From assembly GCF_027498035.1 (NCBI RefSeq), contig NZ_CP114978.1, positions 1,612,001 through 1,676,000 on the forward strand: a DNA stretch of 64,000 bases, read 5' to 3'. The notes below the pieces were generated by a model. The model searched no databases and was not told where the DNA came from. It worked only from the letters and a program-made list of their open reading frames with translations. Source of the DNA: Pseudoxanthomonas sp. Lineage in GTDB: Bacteria > Pseudomonadota > Gammaproteobacteria > Xanthomonadales > Xanthomonadaceae. Shown here piece after piece: positions 46,350 through 53,655 of this stretch (its first letter is position 1; each line of letters starts with the position of its first letter). Position numbers and translations under genes: made by a program.

Positions 46350-47195
46350 ATGCCCACGCCCGCCACGCGGCCCGGTTCAGTCCGGCCTCGCCCGGTACGC
46401 AAGGGCTGGGCCGGGATCTGGCGACTGCTGATTCCTGCCGGGGCAGTGCTGGTCGCCGCGGTGTATTTCGGCCAACGCCCCTCTTCGCCAACCGAAACAG
46501 TGCCCGCGCCTGCAGCGGTACCCGATGAAGCGCCGTCATCAGCGCGCGAGGCATTGATCCTCAAGCCCACCCAGCCCGGCCAGACCCCACCATCGGTCGT
46601 CCAGGACGCACGCTTTTCCGTCCTCGATGACGGGCAGACCCTGCGCATCGACGGTGGCATCGGCCCCCAGTTCGCCCGTCAGCTCGAAGCCGTGCTGGGT
46701 GAACATCGTTTCCTGCAGCGCATCGTCATCACCAGCGGCGGCGGCTATGCGGGGCCCGGCCTGGAAGCAGGCCGCCTGATCCAGCGGCACAACCTGACCG
46801 TCCGGGTGCATTCGATCTGCGCCAGCATGTGCGTGGGCCTATGGGCTGCCGCGACCGCCCGTGAGCTGGAGCCCGATGCGCTGATCGGCCTGCATCAATG
46901 GCGCCTGGACTGCCGCCCGCTGGGTGAGGCGCTGCGCAGGGAATGCGAGTACCAGGGACAGTTCGCCACCGAACACGACAGCACCTACACGGCGTGGCTG
47001 CGCAGCGCCGGATTCAATGCCTACCTGCTGTCGCTGCAGGCCAACACGCCGGCCGCCAACGTCGCCGTGCTGACCGCGCCGCAACTGTGGGAGAACGGCG
47101 TGGACTTCAACGTGGTCAATGCCGACGGGCAACGGATGACACGCGAGCAGGTGCAGGCATTCCTGCGTGACCGACGCCTGCGTGACAGTCACTGA
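46350..47195 (+). CDS. membrane-anchored ClpP/SDH-like protein
   Basis: 281 residues. One hydrophobic helix (about 24-41) anchors a periplasmic domain of the ClpP/crotonase fold. IVITSGGGYAGPGLEAG corresponds to the oxyanion Gly-rich strand, CASMCVGLWAAA carries Ser159 at the ClpP nucleophile position, and IGLHQWR carries His182 at the catalytic His position. This resembles the family of predicted periplasmic proteins (COG3904-like) common in proteobacteria, of unknown substrate. Two Cys near the Ser (157 and 161) could influence activity. The region 46217-46349 upstream contains no gene. Confidence 0.75.
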   Translation: MPTPATRPGSVRPRPVRKGWAGIWRLLIPAGAVLVAAVYFGQRPSSPTETVPAPAAVPDEAPSSAREALILKPTQPGQTPPSVVQDARFSVLDDGQTLRIDGGIGPQFARQLEAVLGEHRFLQRIVITSGGGYAGPGLEAGRLIQRHNLTVRVHSICASMCVGLWAAATARELEPDALIGLHQWRLDCRPLGEALRRECEYQGQFATEHDSTYTAWLRSAGFNAYLLSLQANTPAANVAVLTAPQLWENGVDFNVVNADGQRMTREQVQAFLRDRRLRDSH

Positions 47196-47242
47196 CTGCT
47201 GATCTGAATGACCTGGGGCCTGTTGCCGCCGGACTGACCACA

Positions 47243-47284
47243 CAGGCTGCCTAGGGCCACGTCGGACCGGCCCTAGGCAGCCTG
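47243..47284. terminator. 16-bp perfect hairpin at the convergent end of hom
   Basis: Arms 47243-47258 and 47269-47284 (CAGGCTGCCTAGGGCC and its complement) are perfect, with a 10-base loop. The right arm contains the hom stop codon and last codons. No T-run follows on either strand, so it may act as a bidirectional roadblock rather than a classical terminator. Confidence 0.55.
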
Positions 47285-48358
47285 CTCGCGGCTGCCGGGC
47301 AGCAGGGCCAGCACGTCGTCCAGCAGCGCTGCGGCGGTAACTTCCGCCCCGGCGCCGGGACCCTGGATCAGCAGCGGCTGGTCGGGATAGCGGTCGCAGT
47401 GGATCGCTACGCGGTTATCGGTGCCGCCCCCGCCGCACAGGGCGTGACTGGCCGGCAGCGCACGCAGGCCAACGCTGGCTCCTTGCGCGTCGAAACGCCC
47501 GACCAGGCGCAGCTGCGCGCCATCGCGACGGGCGACATCCAACTGCTCCTGCAGTGGCGCATCGAGCACGCTCAGCAGGTCGTCGATCTGCGCATGGCTG
47601 GCATTGGCCAGCACCTGCGGCACCAGCGATTCGACGCGCACATCGGAACGCTGCAGCGGCAGGCCAGCCGCACGCGCCAGGATCAGCAGCTTGCGGCGCA
47701 CGTCCTCACCGGACAGGTCGATGCGCGGGTCAGGCTCGGTATAGCCCGCCGTGCGCGCCTGGCGCACATGGCTGGAAAACGCCTGCGTGCCATCGAACTG
47801 GTTGAACAGCCATGCCAGCGAACCGGACAGCACGCCTTCGACCGAGGTGATCGCATCGCCACCGGCCACCAGCGCGCGCAGGCTGCGCAGCAGCGGCAGG
47901 CCGGCGCCGACGGTAGCGCTGTCGCCGTAGACCGCACCGCCGTCGCGCGCGGCCTGTTCGATGGCCTGTGCGCGTAGCAGGTCCGCGCCGGCGCCGAGCT
48001 TGTTCGCGGTTACCACGTGCACGCCGCGGCCCAGCCATTCGGCATGGCGCAGGGCGATGGCATCGCTGGCGGTGGCGTCGATGACGATGTCGCCGGCATC
48101 CAGCGCATCGGCTTCGGCCCAGGGCGGGACGATGCGGGTGTTGGCCGGCGCATCGCGCAGCTGCTGCAGGGCCGCTTCAAGCGCGCGGTCGCCTTCGATC
48201 ACCTCACGCGAATTGGCGATCCAGGCGAAGGCCGGCAACGCAACGCCGCGCACCTGCAATCGCTGGTAGCGCGCGATCAGCGCAGCGCCGACCACGCCAG
48301 TGCCCAGCAGCGCCAGGCGTGGTGCGCGGCGCGCGTTGAGGCGGACGACCGCGCTCAT
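47273..48358 (-). CDS. hom: homoserine dehydrogenase
   Basis: 361 residues. It reduces aspartate semialdehyde to homoserine with NAD(P)H. NAD motif LLGTGVVGA (17-25), VVTANKLGAGADLL, the YGDSATVGAGLPLL segment and SGSLAWLFNQF with YTEPDPRIDLSGEDV are family hallmarks. No aspartokinase or ACT domain is attached. The start overlaps the metB stop (ATGA), so it is the last gene of a metX-metB-hom operon supplying homoserine to methionine synthesis. Confidence 0.93.
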   Translation of the reverse strand: MSAVVRLNARRAPRLALLGTGVVGAALIARYQRLQVRGVALPAFAWIANSREVIEGDRALEAALQQLRDAPANTRIVPPWAEADALDAGDIVIDATASDAIALRHAEWLGRGVHVVTANKLGAGADLLRAQAIEQAARDGGAVYGDSATVGAGLPLLRSLRALVAGGDAITSVEGVLSGSLAWLFNQFDGTQAFSSHVRQARTAGYTEPDPRIDLSGEDVRRKLLILARAAGLPLQRSDVRVESLVPQVLANASHAQIDDLLSVLDAPLQEQLDVARRDGAQLRLVGRFDAQGASVGLRALPASHALCGGGGTDNRVAIHCDRYPDQPLLIQGPGAGAEVTAAALLDDVLALLPGSREQAA

Positions 48359-49572
48359 GCGTCGACCGTTTTCCGGGCCGTCGCCTGGATCACCGACTGC
48401 GCGCGGATCAAACCCGCCTGCAGGTCGGCCACCAGGTCCTCGGTCAGTTCAATGCCGATCGACAGCCGCAGCAGGCCATCGGAAATCCCCGCCTTGGCAC
48501 GGGCTTCGGGGGTCATGGCCGCATGGGTCATGGTGGCCGGATGGGCGATCAGGCTTTCCACACCGCCCAGCGATTCGGCCAGGGTGAAGTACTTCAGTCC
48601 ATCGACGAAGGCGCGGACGGCCGCTTCGCCGCCGTCCAATTCGAACGAGATCATCGCGCCGAAGCCCTTCTGCTGGCGTGCGGCGATGGCATGGCCCGGA
48701 TGCGAAGCCAGGCCCGGGTAATAGACCTGGGCGACGGCATCGTGGCCGTCCAGCAGGTCAGCGATGGCGACCGCGTTTTCCTGGTGCACGCGCAGCCGCG
48801 CATCCAGGGTGCGCAGGCCGCGCAGGGTCAGGAATGCATCGAACGGCGAACCGGTCAGGCCCAGCGCGTTGGCCCACCACACCAGCTGCTGGTGCAGTTC
48901 GGCAGTGCGCGCGATCACCGCGCCGCCGACCACGTCGCTATGGCCGTTGACGTACTTGGTGGTCGAGTGCAGCACCAGGTCCGCGCCGAATTCGAGCGGC
49001 TTCTGCAGCGCCGGCGACAGGAAGGTGTTGTCCACCACCACCAGCGCGCCGGCCTTGTGCGCCGCTTCGGTGACGAAGCGCAGGTCGGTGATGCGCAACA
49101 GCGGGTTGGACGGGGTTTCGATCAGCACCAGCCTGGGCGACTGCGCCAGCGCATCGGCCAGCGAGCGCGGGTCGGTCAGGTCGGCGGTGATCAGCTCGAA
49201 GTGACCCTTGGACGCCAGCGCGTTGAACAGGCGCCAGCTGCCGCCGTACGCATCGTGCGGGACCACCAGCTTCTCGCCCGGCTGCAGCAGCGCGTTGAGC
49301 ACCAGGTTGATCGCGCCCATGCCGGTCGCGGTGATGACGCCGCCGGCGCCGCCTTCCAGCTCGGCCAGGGCTTCGCCCAGCAGGTCGCGGGTGGGGTTGC
49401 CGCTGCGGGTGTAGTCGTACTGGCGCTTGTTGCCGAAGCCGTCGAAGGAGAAGTTCGACGACAGCACGATCGGCGGGGTCACCGCACCGTAGGCGGTATC
49501 GCGGTCGATGCCCGCACGCACGGCGGCGGTGGCCGCGCTGCAGGGAATGTTGTCGTTGCTGGCATGGCTCAT
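48355..49572 (-). CDS. metB: cystathionine gamma-synthase / O-acylhomoserine (thiol)-lyase
   Basis: 405 residues from the ATG at 49572. A PLP gamma-family enzyme: the lysine is Lys206 in LHSTTKYVNGHSD, with YDYTRSGNPTRDLL and ETPSNPLLRITDL also typical. It joins O-acylhomoserine with cysteine (or sulfide). Whether it is transsulfuration (metB) or direct sulfhydrylation (metZ) cannot be decided by reading; the metB label follows the common annotation in this family. The start overlaps the metX stop. Confidence 0.9.
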   Translation of the reverse strand: MSHASNDNIPCSAATAAVRAGIDRDTAYGAVTPPIVLSSNFSFDGFGNKRQYDYTRSGNPTRDLLGEALAELEGGAGGVITATGMGAINLVLNALLQPGEKLVVPHDAYGGSWRLFNALASKGHFELITADLTDPRSLADALAQSPRLVLIETPSNPLLRITDLRFVTEAAHKAGALVVVDNTFLSPALQKPLEFGADLVLHSTTKYVNGHSDVVGGAVIARTAELHQQLVWWANALGLTGSPFDAFLTLRGLRTLDARLRVHQENAVAIADLLDGHDAVAQVYYPGLASHPGHAIAARQQKGFGAMISFELDGGEAAVRAFVDGLKYFTLAESLGGVESLIAHPATMTHAAMTPEARAKAGISDGLLRLSIGIELTEDLVADLQAGLIRAQSVIQATARKTVDA

Positions 49573-50501
49573 GGGGTATCTCCGGTGGGGCGAAGGGCAG
49601 TGGCGAGGATCGCGTCGATGCGGTCGGTTTCTTTCAGGAAGGCGTCGTGGCCGTACGGCGAGCGCAGCACGCGCAGGTGGCCGTTGGTGCCGAGTCCTTC
49701 GACCAGCGTGACCATGTCGGCCAGCGGCACCAGGCGGTCGCCTTCGACCGCAACCACCGTGGTGGGAATGGCAATCGTGGCCGGGTCGATGCGGTGCAGG
49801 TCGATGGATTCGGACAGGCGCAGGAAGGCGGTGACCGGCGTGCGCGCCACGTACTGCGCGCCGGCGGCATCCAGGTAGTCCTCGGCGGCCACGCGCACGC
49901 GGCCATTGACCAGCTCCGGCGGCGCGTCGAAGCGCTCGCCGAATTCTTCCGGCGTGCGGTAGCTGAGCATGGCGAACTGGCGCGCCAGCGACAGGCCCTG
50001 CTGGTCGGCGCACTGCATCTGGCCCAGCGCCACCGCGTGGCGCTGCAGCGCGCGCCAGGCCGAGGCGAACGGATGCGGGCGATGCGCGCCGCTGACCGCG
50101 ATCAGGCGTTCGACGCGCTGCGGATGGCGCGCGGCCAGGTGCTGGCCGACCAGCGCGCCGTAGGAATAACCGACGAAACCGCGCAGGCGCGGAATCTCCA
50201 GCGCATCCAGCAGCGCGACGATGGCATCGGCCTGGTCGGCCGGGTCGATCGGCGCATCCAGCTGGCCATCGGCGCCGATGAAATCGAACGCCAGCACGCG
50301 CACGCGTGCCGGATCCAGGGTGCGGCCAGCGCCGACCAGATCGTTGGCCCAGCCGTTTTCGGGGAACTGCACGCTGGCCGCCGCATGGCGGTGGGCAGAA
50401 ATTCCGCCGGCCAGGAACACCACCGGCGCACCGGCCGGACCCTGCAGCTCGTAGCGCAGGATCAGGGTGCGGGCACCGGCATGACGCAACGCCAGGGCCA
50501 C
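49569..50501 (-). CDS. metX: homoserine O-acyltransferase (MetX-type alpha/beta hydrolase), N-terminus uncertain
   Basis: 310 residues from a GTG at 50501. Alpha/beta hydrolase acyltransferase with the nucleophile Ser113 (GYSYG), Asp255 (VEGDRLVPL) and His285 (SPYGHDAFL). It activates homoserine as O-acetyl- or O-succinylhomoserine. The frame is open upstream to about 50594 without an ATG, while a short ORF in another frame (50617-50579) begins MSLVNTATATAA, which is how I recall homologues starting. A single-base shift would join it to ...IRGELPVALALRH in the main frame. The GTG has a weak GGTGAG upstream. First gene of the SAM-controlled operon. Confidence 0.85.
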   Translation of the reverse strand: MALALRHAGARTLILRYELQGPAGAPVVFLAGGISAHRHAAASVQFPENGWANDLVGAGRTLDPARVRVLAFDFIGADGQLDAPIDPADQADAIVALLDALEIPRLRGFVGYSYGALVGQHLAARHPQRVERLIAVSGAHRPHPFASAWRALQRHAVALGQMQCADQQGLSLARQFAMLSYRTPEEFGERFDAPPELVNGRVRVAAEDYLDAAGAQYVARTPVTAFLRLSESIDLHRIDPATIAIPTTVVAVEGDRLVPLADMVTLVEGLGTNGHLRVLRSPYGHDAFLKETDRIDAILATALRPTGDTP

Positions 50502-50578
50502 CGGCAGCTCACCGCGGATCGCGGGCGCACCGGCAGCCGGCGTACACGACGCATCGGCTTCAGTGGATTCAGGCGGCG

Positions 50579-50617
50579 GTGGCGGTAGCTGTGTTCACGA
50601 GGCTCATGGCGAATCCG
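50579..50617 (-). other. 12-codon ORF, possible displaced N-terminus of metX
   Basis: ATG at 50617 encodes MSLVNTATATAA then TGA (50581-50579). It is followed in the +1 frame by an open region leading into metX. It may be the true N-terminus separated by an indel, or a leader peptide. No good ribosome-binding site is visible. Confidence 0.45.
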
Positions 50618-50692
50618 GGAGGAACGGCCATCGAGCTTTCGCGGGAAGCTCGCGTTCGTCGTGCGTGGCGATGCAGCTGCTGCACGGTACGA

Positions 50693-50813
50693 ACCATCTT
50701 TCGGTCTAAACGCAGATGCGTCGCCGCAGGATTTGGCACCTACACGACACGCTGGATTGCGTCGCTGGCTGCCCCGGCTTCAAAGGGCCTGTCCCTCTGC
50801 CGGTCTCGATGGT
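50693..50813 (-). promoter_or_regulatory. SAM-I (S-box) riboswitch upstream of metX-metB-hom
   Basis: On the minus strand, the P1 pair ACCATC (5', 50813-50808) / GATGGT (3', 50698-50693) closes an element with the S-box core GAGGGACAGGCCC, then TTTGAAGCC and GGGGCAGCC, an arm CGACGC/GCGTGTCG, and the signature GGTGCCAAATCC followed by GAAAGATGG. These blocks in order are diagnostic of SAM-I riboswitches, which shut methionine genes off when S-adenosylmethionine is abundant. Downstream lies a hairpin CGAGCTT...AAGCTCG without a T-run, so the output mechanism (termination or translation) is unresolved. Confidence 0.9.
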
Positions 50814-50847
50814 GGGTGAAGGTTGCCAGCCTCGTCAGGGGATGTCA

Positions 50848-50871
50848 ATCGCTCTATCAAGATAAAGCGAT
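50848..50871. promoter_or_regulatory. operator-like palindrome upstream of the riboswitch
   Basis: ATCGCTCTATC-AA-GATAAAGCGAT: 11-bp arms with one mismatch, between the riboswitch and the divergent phytase-like gene. It may be a protein-binding operator in the met promoter. Confidence 0.5.
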
Positions 50872-50947
50872 GGTTGTTTCAGAAACCGTTGTCAGACCCC
50901 CCATGCAGCGCCCGCAATGACCACGCGCCACTTCATAATCGGAGGTC

Positions 50948-52048
50948 ATGACACGCCCCTCCCTGTTCTGCGCCGCGCTGGCGACCCTGTTGCTGGCCGG
51001 CTGCGCCAGCGTCACCCCGCCAGCCTCCACGCCTGCACCCGACACCGGTCCACCGGCACCCAAGCCCGATGCCGTGGTCAGGGAAGCCTGGATTTCCACC
51101 GGCCAGCCGGAAGATGAAATCGACTCACTGGCCGTCTGGCCGACTGAACAAGGCGGCGCGTGGCTGATCGCCACGGCCAAGTCCAGCAACCAGCTGGTGG
51201 TCTACGACGCCGACAGCGGCCAGCGCCTGCGCACGGTCGGTGGACCGGGCGAGGGTCCGGGCCAGTTCAAGCGCCCCAACGGCATCGCGGTCTGGGGCGA
51301 CCTGGTGTTCGTCGTCGAACGCGACAACCACCGGGTGCAGGTGCTGCAACTGCCCGACTTCACCCCCCGCGGCGTCATCGGTGCCGACACGCTCAAGGTG
51401 CCTTACGGCCTGTGGCTGCAGGAAACCGCACCAGACGCGCTGGAGCTGCTGGTCACCGACAGCTTCATGGCCGATTTCCGCACCGGCCTCCTGCCGCCGC
51501 GCGAGCAGATGGACCAGCGCGTGCGTCGCTTCCACGTGCCGCTGGACGAGGACGGCCCGGTCACCGGCACCGATGCCGGCAGCTTCGGCGACACCAGCGA
51601 CGCGGGGATGCTGCGGATGGTCGAATCCATCGCTGGCGATCCGGCACACGACCGGTTGCTGATCGCTGATGAGGACCAGCGGGTCGGCTCGACCCTGCGC
51701 GACTACACGCTGGACGGACGGTTCCGCGGCACCAGCCTGCCGCGTTTCACCGGCGATGCCGAAGGCGTGGCGCTGTGGGACTGCGACGTGGATGGCGGCT
51801 GGTGGATCGCAGTGGACCAGACCAGCCCGACGCTGTTCCGGGTATACGACCGCGCCAGCCTGGCACCGGTCGGGACGTTCAGCGGCGAAGTCGTCGCGCA
51901 GACCGATGGCGAAGTGGTGTACGCCGCCGGCACGCCACGCTTCCCCGATGGCGCGTTGTTCGTCCAGCACGACAACCGCGCCGTGGCCGCGTTCGACCTG
52001 CGCGACATCGCCACCGCCCTGCACCTGCGCGGCAGCTGCCTGCCATGA
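50948..52048 (+). CDS. phytase-like/NHL-type beta-propeller lipoprotein
   Basis: 366 residues. The N-terminus MTRPSLFCAALATLLLAGCAS has a lipobox with Cys19. The body shows six-bladed-propeller repeats such as YDADSGQRLRTVGGPGEGPGQ, GDLVFVVERDNHRVQVLQL and GVALWDCDVDGGWWIAVDQ, which resemble beta-propeller phytases and SMP-30/NHL proteins. Such proteins hydrolyse phytate with calcium or bind ligands; the activity here is unproved. CATAAT (50934-50939) is eight bases before the ATG, and GGAGG lies only two bases before it. The stop overlaps the M23 gene. Confidence 0.7.
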   Translation: MTRPSLFCAALATLLLAGCASVTPPASTPAPDTGPPAPKPDAVVREAWISTGQPEDEIDSLAVWPTEQGGAWLIATAKSSNQLVVYDADSGQRLRTVGGPGEGPGQFKRPNGIAVWGDLVFVVERDNHRVQVLQLPDFTPRGVIGADTLKVPYGLWLQETAPDALELLVTDSFMADFRTGLLPPREQMDQRVRRFHVPLDEDGPVTGTDAGSFGDTSDAGMLRMVESIAGDPAHDRLLIADEDQRVGSTLRDYTLDGRFRGTSLPRFTGDAEGVALWDCDVDGGWWIAVDQTSPTLFRVYDRASLAPVGTFSGEVVAQTDGEVVYAAGTPRFPDGALFVQHDNRAVAAFDLRDIATALHLRGSCLP

Positions 52049-52995
52049 GCCCGCGCGCGGCCTGCGCCAGCGCGCTGTGCCTGCTGCTGCTCGCCACCGG
52101 GCTGACCACCGCGCAGGCCGGGCGCCTCTACAAATGGAAGGACGCCCAAGGCGTCACCCACTACGCCGGGAAACCGCCGGGCCAGCAGGCACCGGCGGCT
52201 GGCCCAGTCGATGTCCTGCACTTCCAGAGCACGCCGAGCGCGCTGGTGAAGCTGCGCCTGGAAAAGACCCCGACCCGTTACCAGGCCTGGGCCGACAACC
52301 TGTTGCCCGGCCCGGTGCAGGTGCAGTTGTCCTTCGTCCGCCAGCGCGGACTGATCGCCTCGCCCGACCTGCCCGTGCGCAAGCTCGTGCCCGCCCATGG
52401 CAGCGTGCTGGTGTCGACCCTGATCGTGGCCGATCCGCTGGCCGGCAGCGATTTCCAGCTGAAACTCGACGCCCAGCCCGGCGATCCGCAGGCCAGGCCG
52501 TTGGACGTGATGTACCAGCTGCCGTTCGACGCACCGATCCGCGTCGACCAGGGACCCGGCGGTCATCTCAGCCACGACGATGCGCAGAACTTCGACGCGA
52601 TCGATTTCGCACTGCCCGAAGGCACGCCGGTGCTGGCCGCGCGCGATGGCGTGGTGATGCAGGTCGAAGGCGACTTCGACAAGGCTGGCCTGGACAAGGA
52701 GAAGTTCGGCGGCCGCAGCAACTTCGTCCGCATCCTGCACGGCGACGGGACCATGGCGCTCTACGCCCATCTCAAGCCCGAGGGTGTGCTGGTCCGCGCC
52801 GGCCAGTCGGTCACGACCGGGCAGCGGATCGGCCTGTCCGGCAATACCGGGTTCTCGACCGCACCGCACCTGCATTTCGTGGTGCAGGTCAACACGGGCA
52901 TGCGCTTGGCCTCCGTCCCGATCCAGATGCGCGGGCCGTTGGGTGAATTGCGGTTTCCCGACCAAGCGCCCGGGCGGCAGAACACGCCCCGATAG
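52045..52995 (+). CDS. M23 family metallopeptidase with N-terminal DUF4124 domain
   Basis: 316 residues. Signal peptide (MSPRAACASALCLLLLATGL, cleavage near AQA), then a DUF4124-type segment (GRLYKWKDAQGVTHYAGKPP) and a C-terminal lysostaphin-like M23 domain: NFDAIDFALPEGTPVLAARD contains the Asp zinc ligand, and the HLHF motif near 275-285 is intact. The first ligand position shows Asn where many relatives have His, as in the NxxAxDF subfamily. It cuts or remodels peptidoglycan cross-links, or acts as a non-catalytic activator. It is translationally coupled to the phytase-like gene. Confidence 0.88.
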   Translation: MSPRAACASALCLLLLATGLTTAQAGRLYKWKDAQGVTHYAGKPPGQQAPAAGPVDVLHFQSTPSALVKLRLEKTPTRYQAWADNLLPGPVQVQLSFVRQRGLIASPDLPVRKLVPAHGSVLVSTLIVADPLAGSDFQLKLDAQPGDPQARPLDVMYQLPFDAPIRVDQGPGGHLSHDDAQNFDAIDFALPEGTPVLAARDGVVMQVEGDFDKAGLDKEKFGGRSNFVRILHGDGTMALYAHLKPEGVLVRAGQSVTTGQRIGLSGNTGFSTAPHLHFVVQVNTGMRLASVPIQMRGPLGELRFPDQAPGRQNTPR

Positions 52996-53098
52996 GACAC
53001 CGGCCTGCCGTAGGAGCGGCTTTTATCCCGCACACCCAAGGCATTCGCTGGATCGCTGACCAAGGGACATGGCGCCGACTGGCGTCATTCAGCGCGCG

Positions 53099-53136
53099 TT
53101 GACAGCAAACTTATTACATAAGTGTAATATTAGCCT
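53099..53136 (+). promoter_or_regulatory. marR promoter with overlapping palindromic operator
   Basis: -35 TTGACA (53099-53104) and -10 TGTAAT (53123-53128) are 18 bases apart. The perfect palindrome TATTACA-taag-TGTAATA (53112-53129) covers the -10, as expected for MarR autorepression. Predicted transcription start is at or next to the GTG at 53137, and there is no ribosome-binding site. Confidence 0.85.
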
Positions 53137-53655
53137 GTGAACAGATTCGACACCCCGCCCACGCGCTTCGATGCGACCGAGCTGGGCCTGCAGGCCACCA
53201 GCCGCAAGCACCGCAGCTTTCCCAGGCAGGCGGCCACGGTGGTGCGGATGGTCAAGCTGCTGCACAAGCTCACCGTCGACCATGGCAATGAGCTGCTGCG
53301 TGCATACGGCCTGAGCTATCCCGAGTACAACGTGCTGATGATGATCGACGCCAGCCCGGACGGTGCGCTCAATCCTTCGCTGATCGCCGACGCGGCCGGC
53401 GAAAAATCCGCCAATGTCACTCGCCTGACCAACCAGCTGGTCGACAAGGGCCTGATCGCGCGCCTGCCCAGCGCCCAGGACCGGCGCATGTCGCTGCTGC
53501 GGCTGACGCCCGAAGGTGAAGCGCTGATTGCCGCGTTCCTGCCACAGGTCAACCGCCAGCTGCACGATTACACCCGCCACCTGGATGCCGATGAGCAGGC
53601 CCAGCTGCAGCAGCTGATGGTCAAGCTGCTGCGCGGCGTGGAGGAATCGCTGTGA
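53137..53655 (+). CDS. MarR-family transcriptional regulator
   Basis: 172 residues from a GTG at 53137. A winged helix-turn-helix of the MarR type: LSYPEYNVLMMIDASPDGAL, SANVTRLTNQLVDKGLIARL and the wing SAQDRRMSLLRLTPEGEAL. Effectors are usually aromatic or phenolic compounds. It overlaps the FUSC gene by four bases and probably represses the whole efflux operon through the palindrome in its promoter. Confidence 0.92.
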   Translation: MNRFDTPPTRFDATELGLQATSRKHRSFPRQAATVVRMVKLLHKLTVDHGNELLRAYGLSYPEYNVLMMIDASPDGALNPSLIADAAGEKSANVTRLTNQLVDKGLIARLPSAQDRRMSLLRLTPEGEALIAAFLPQVNRQLHDYTRHLDADEQAQLQQLMVKLLRGVEESL

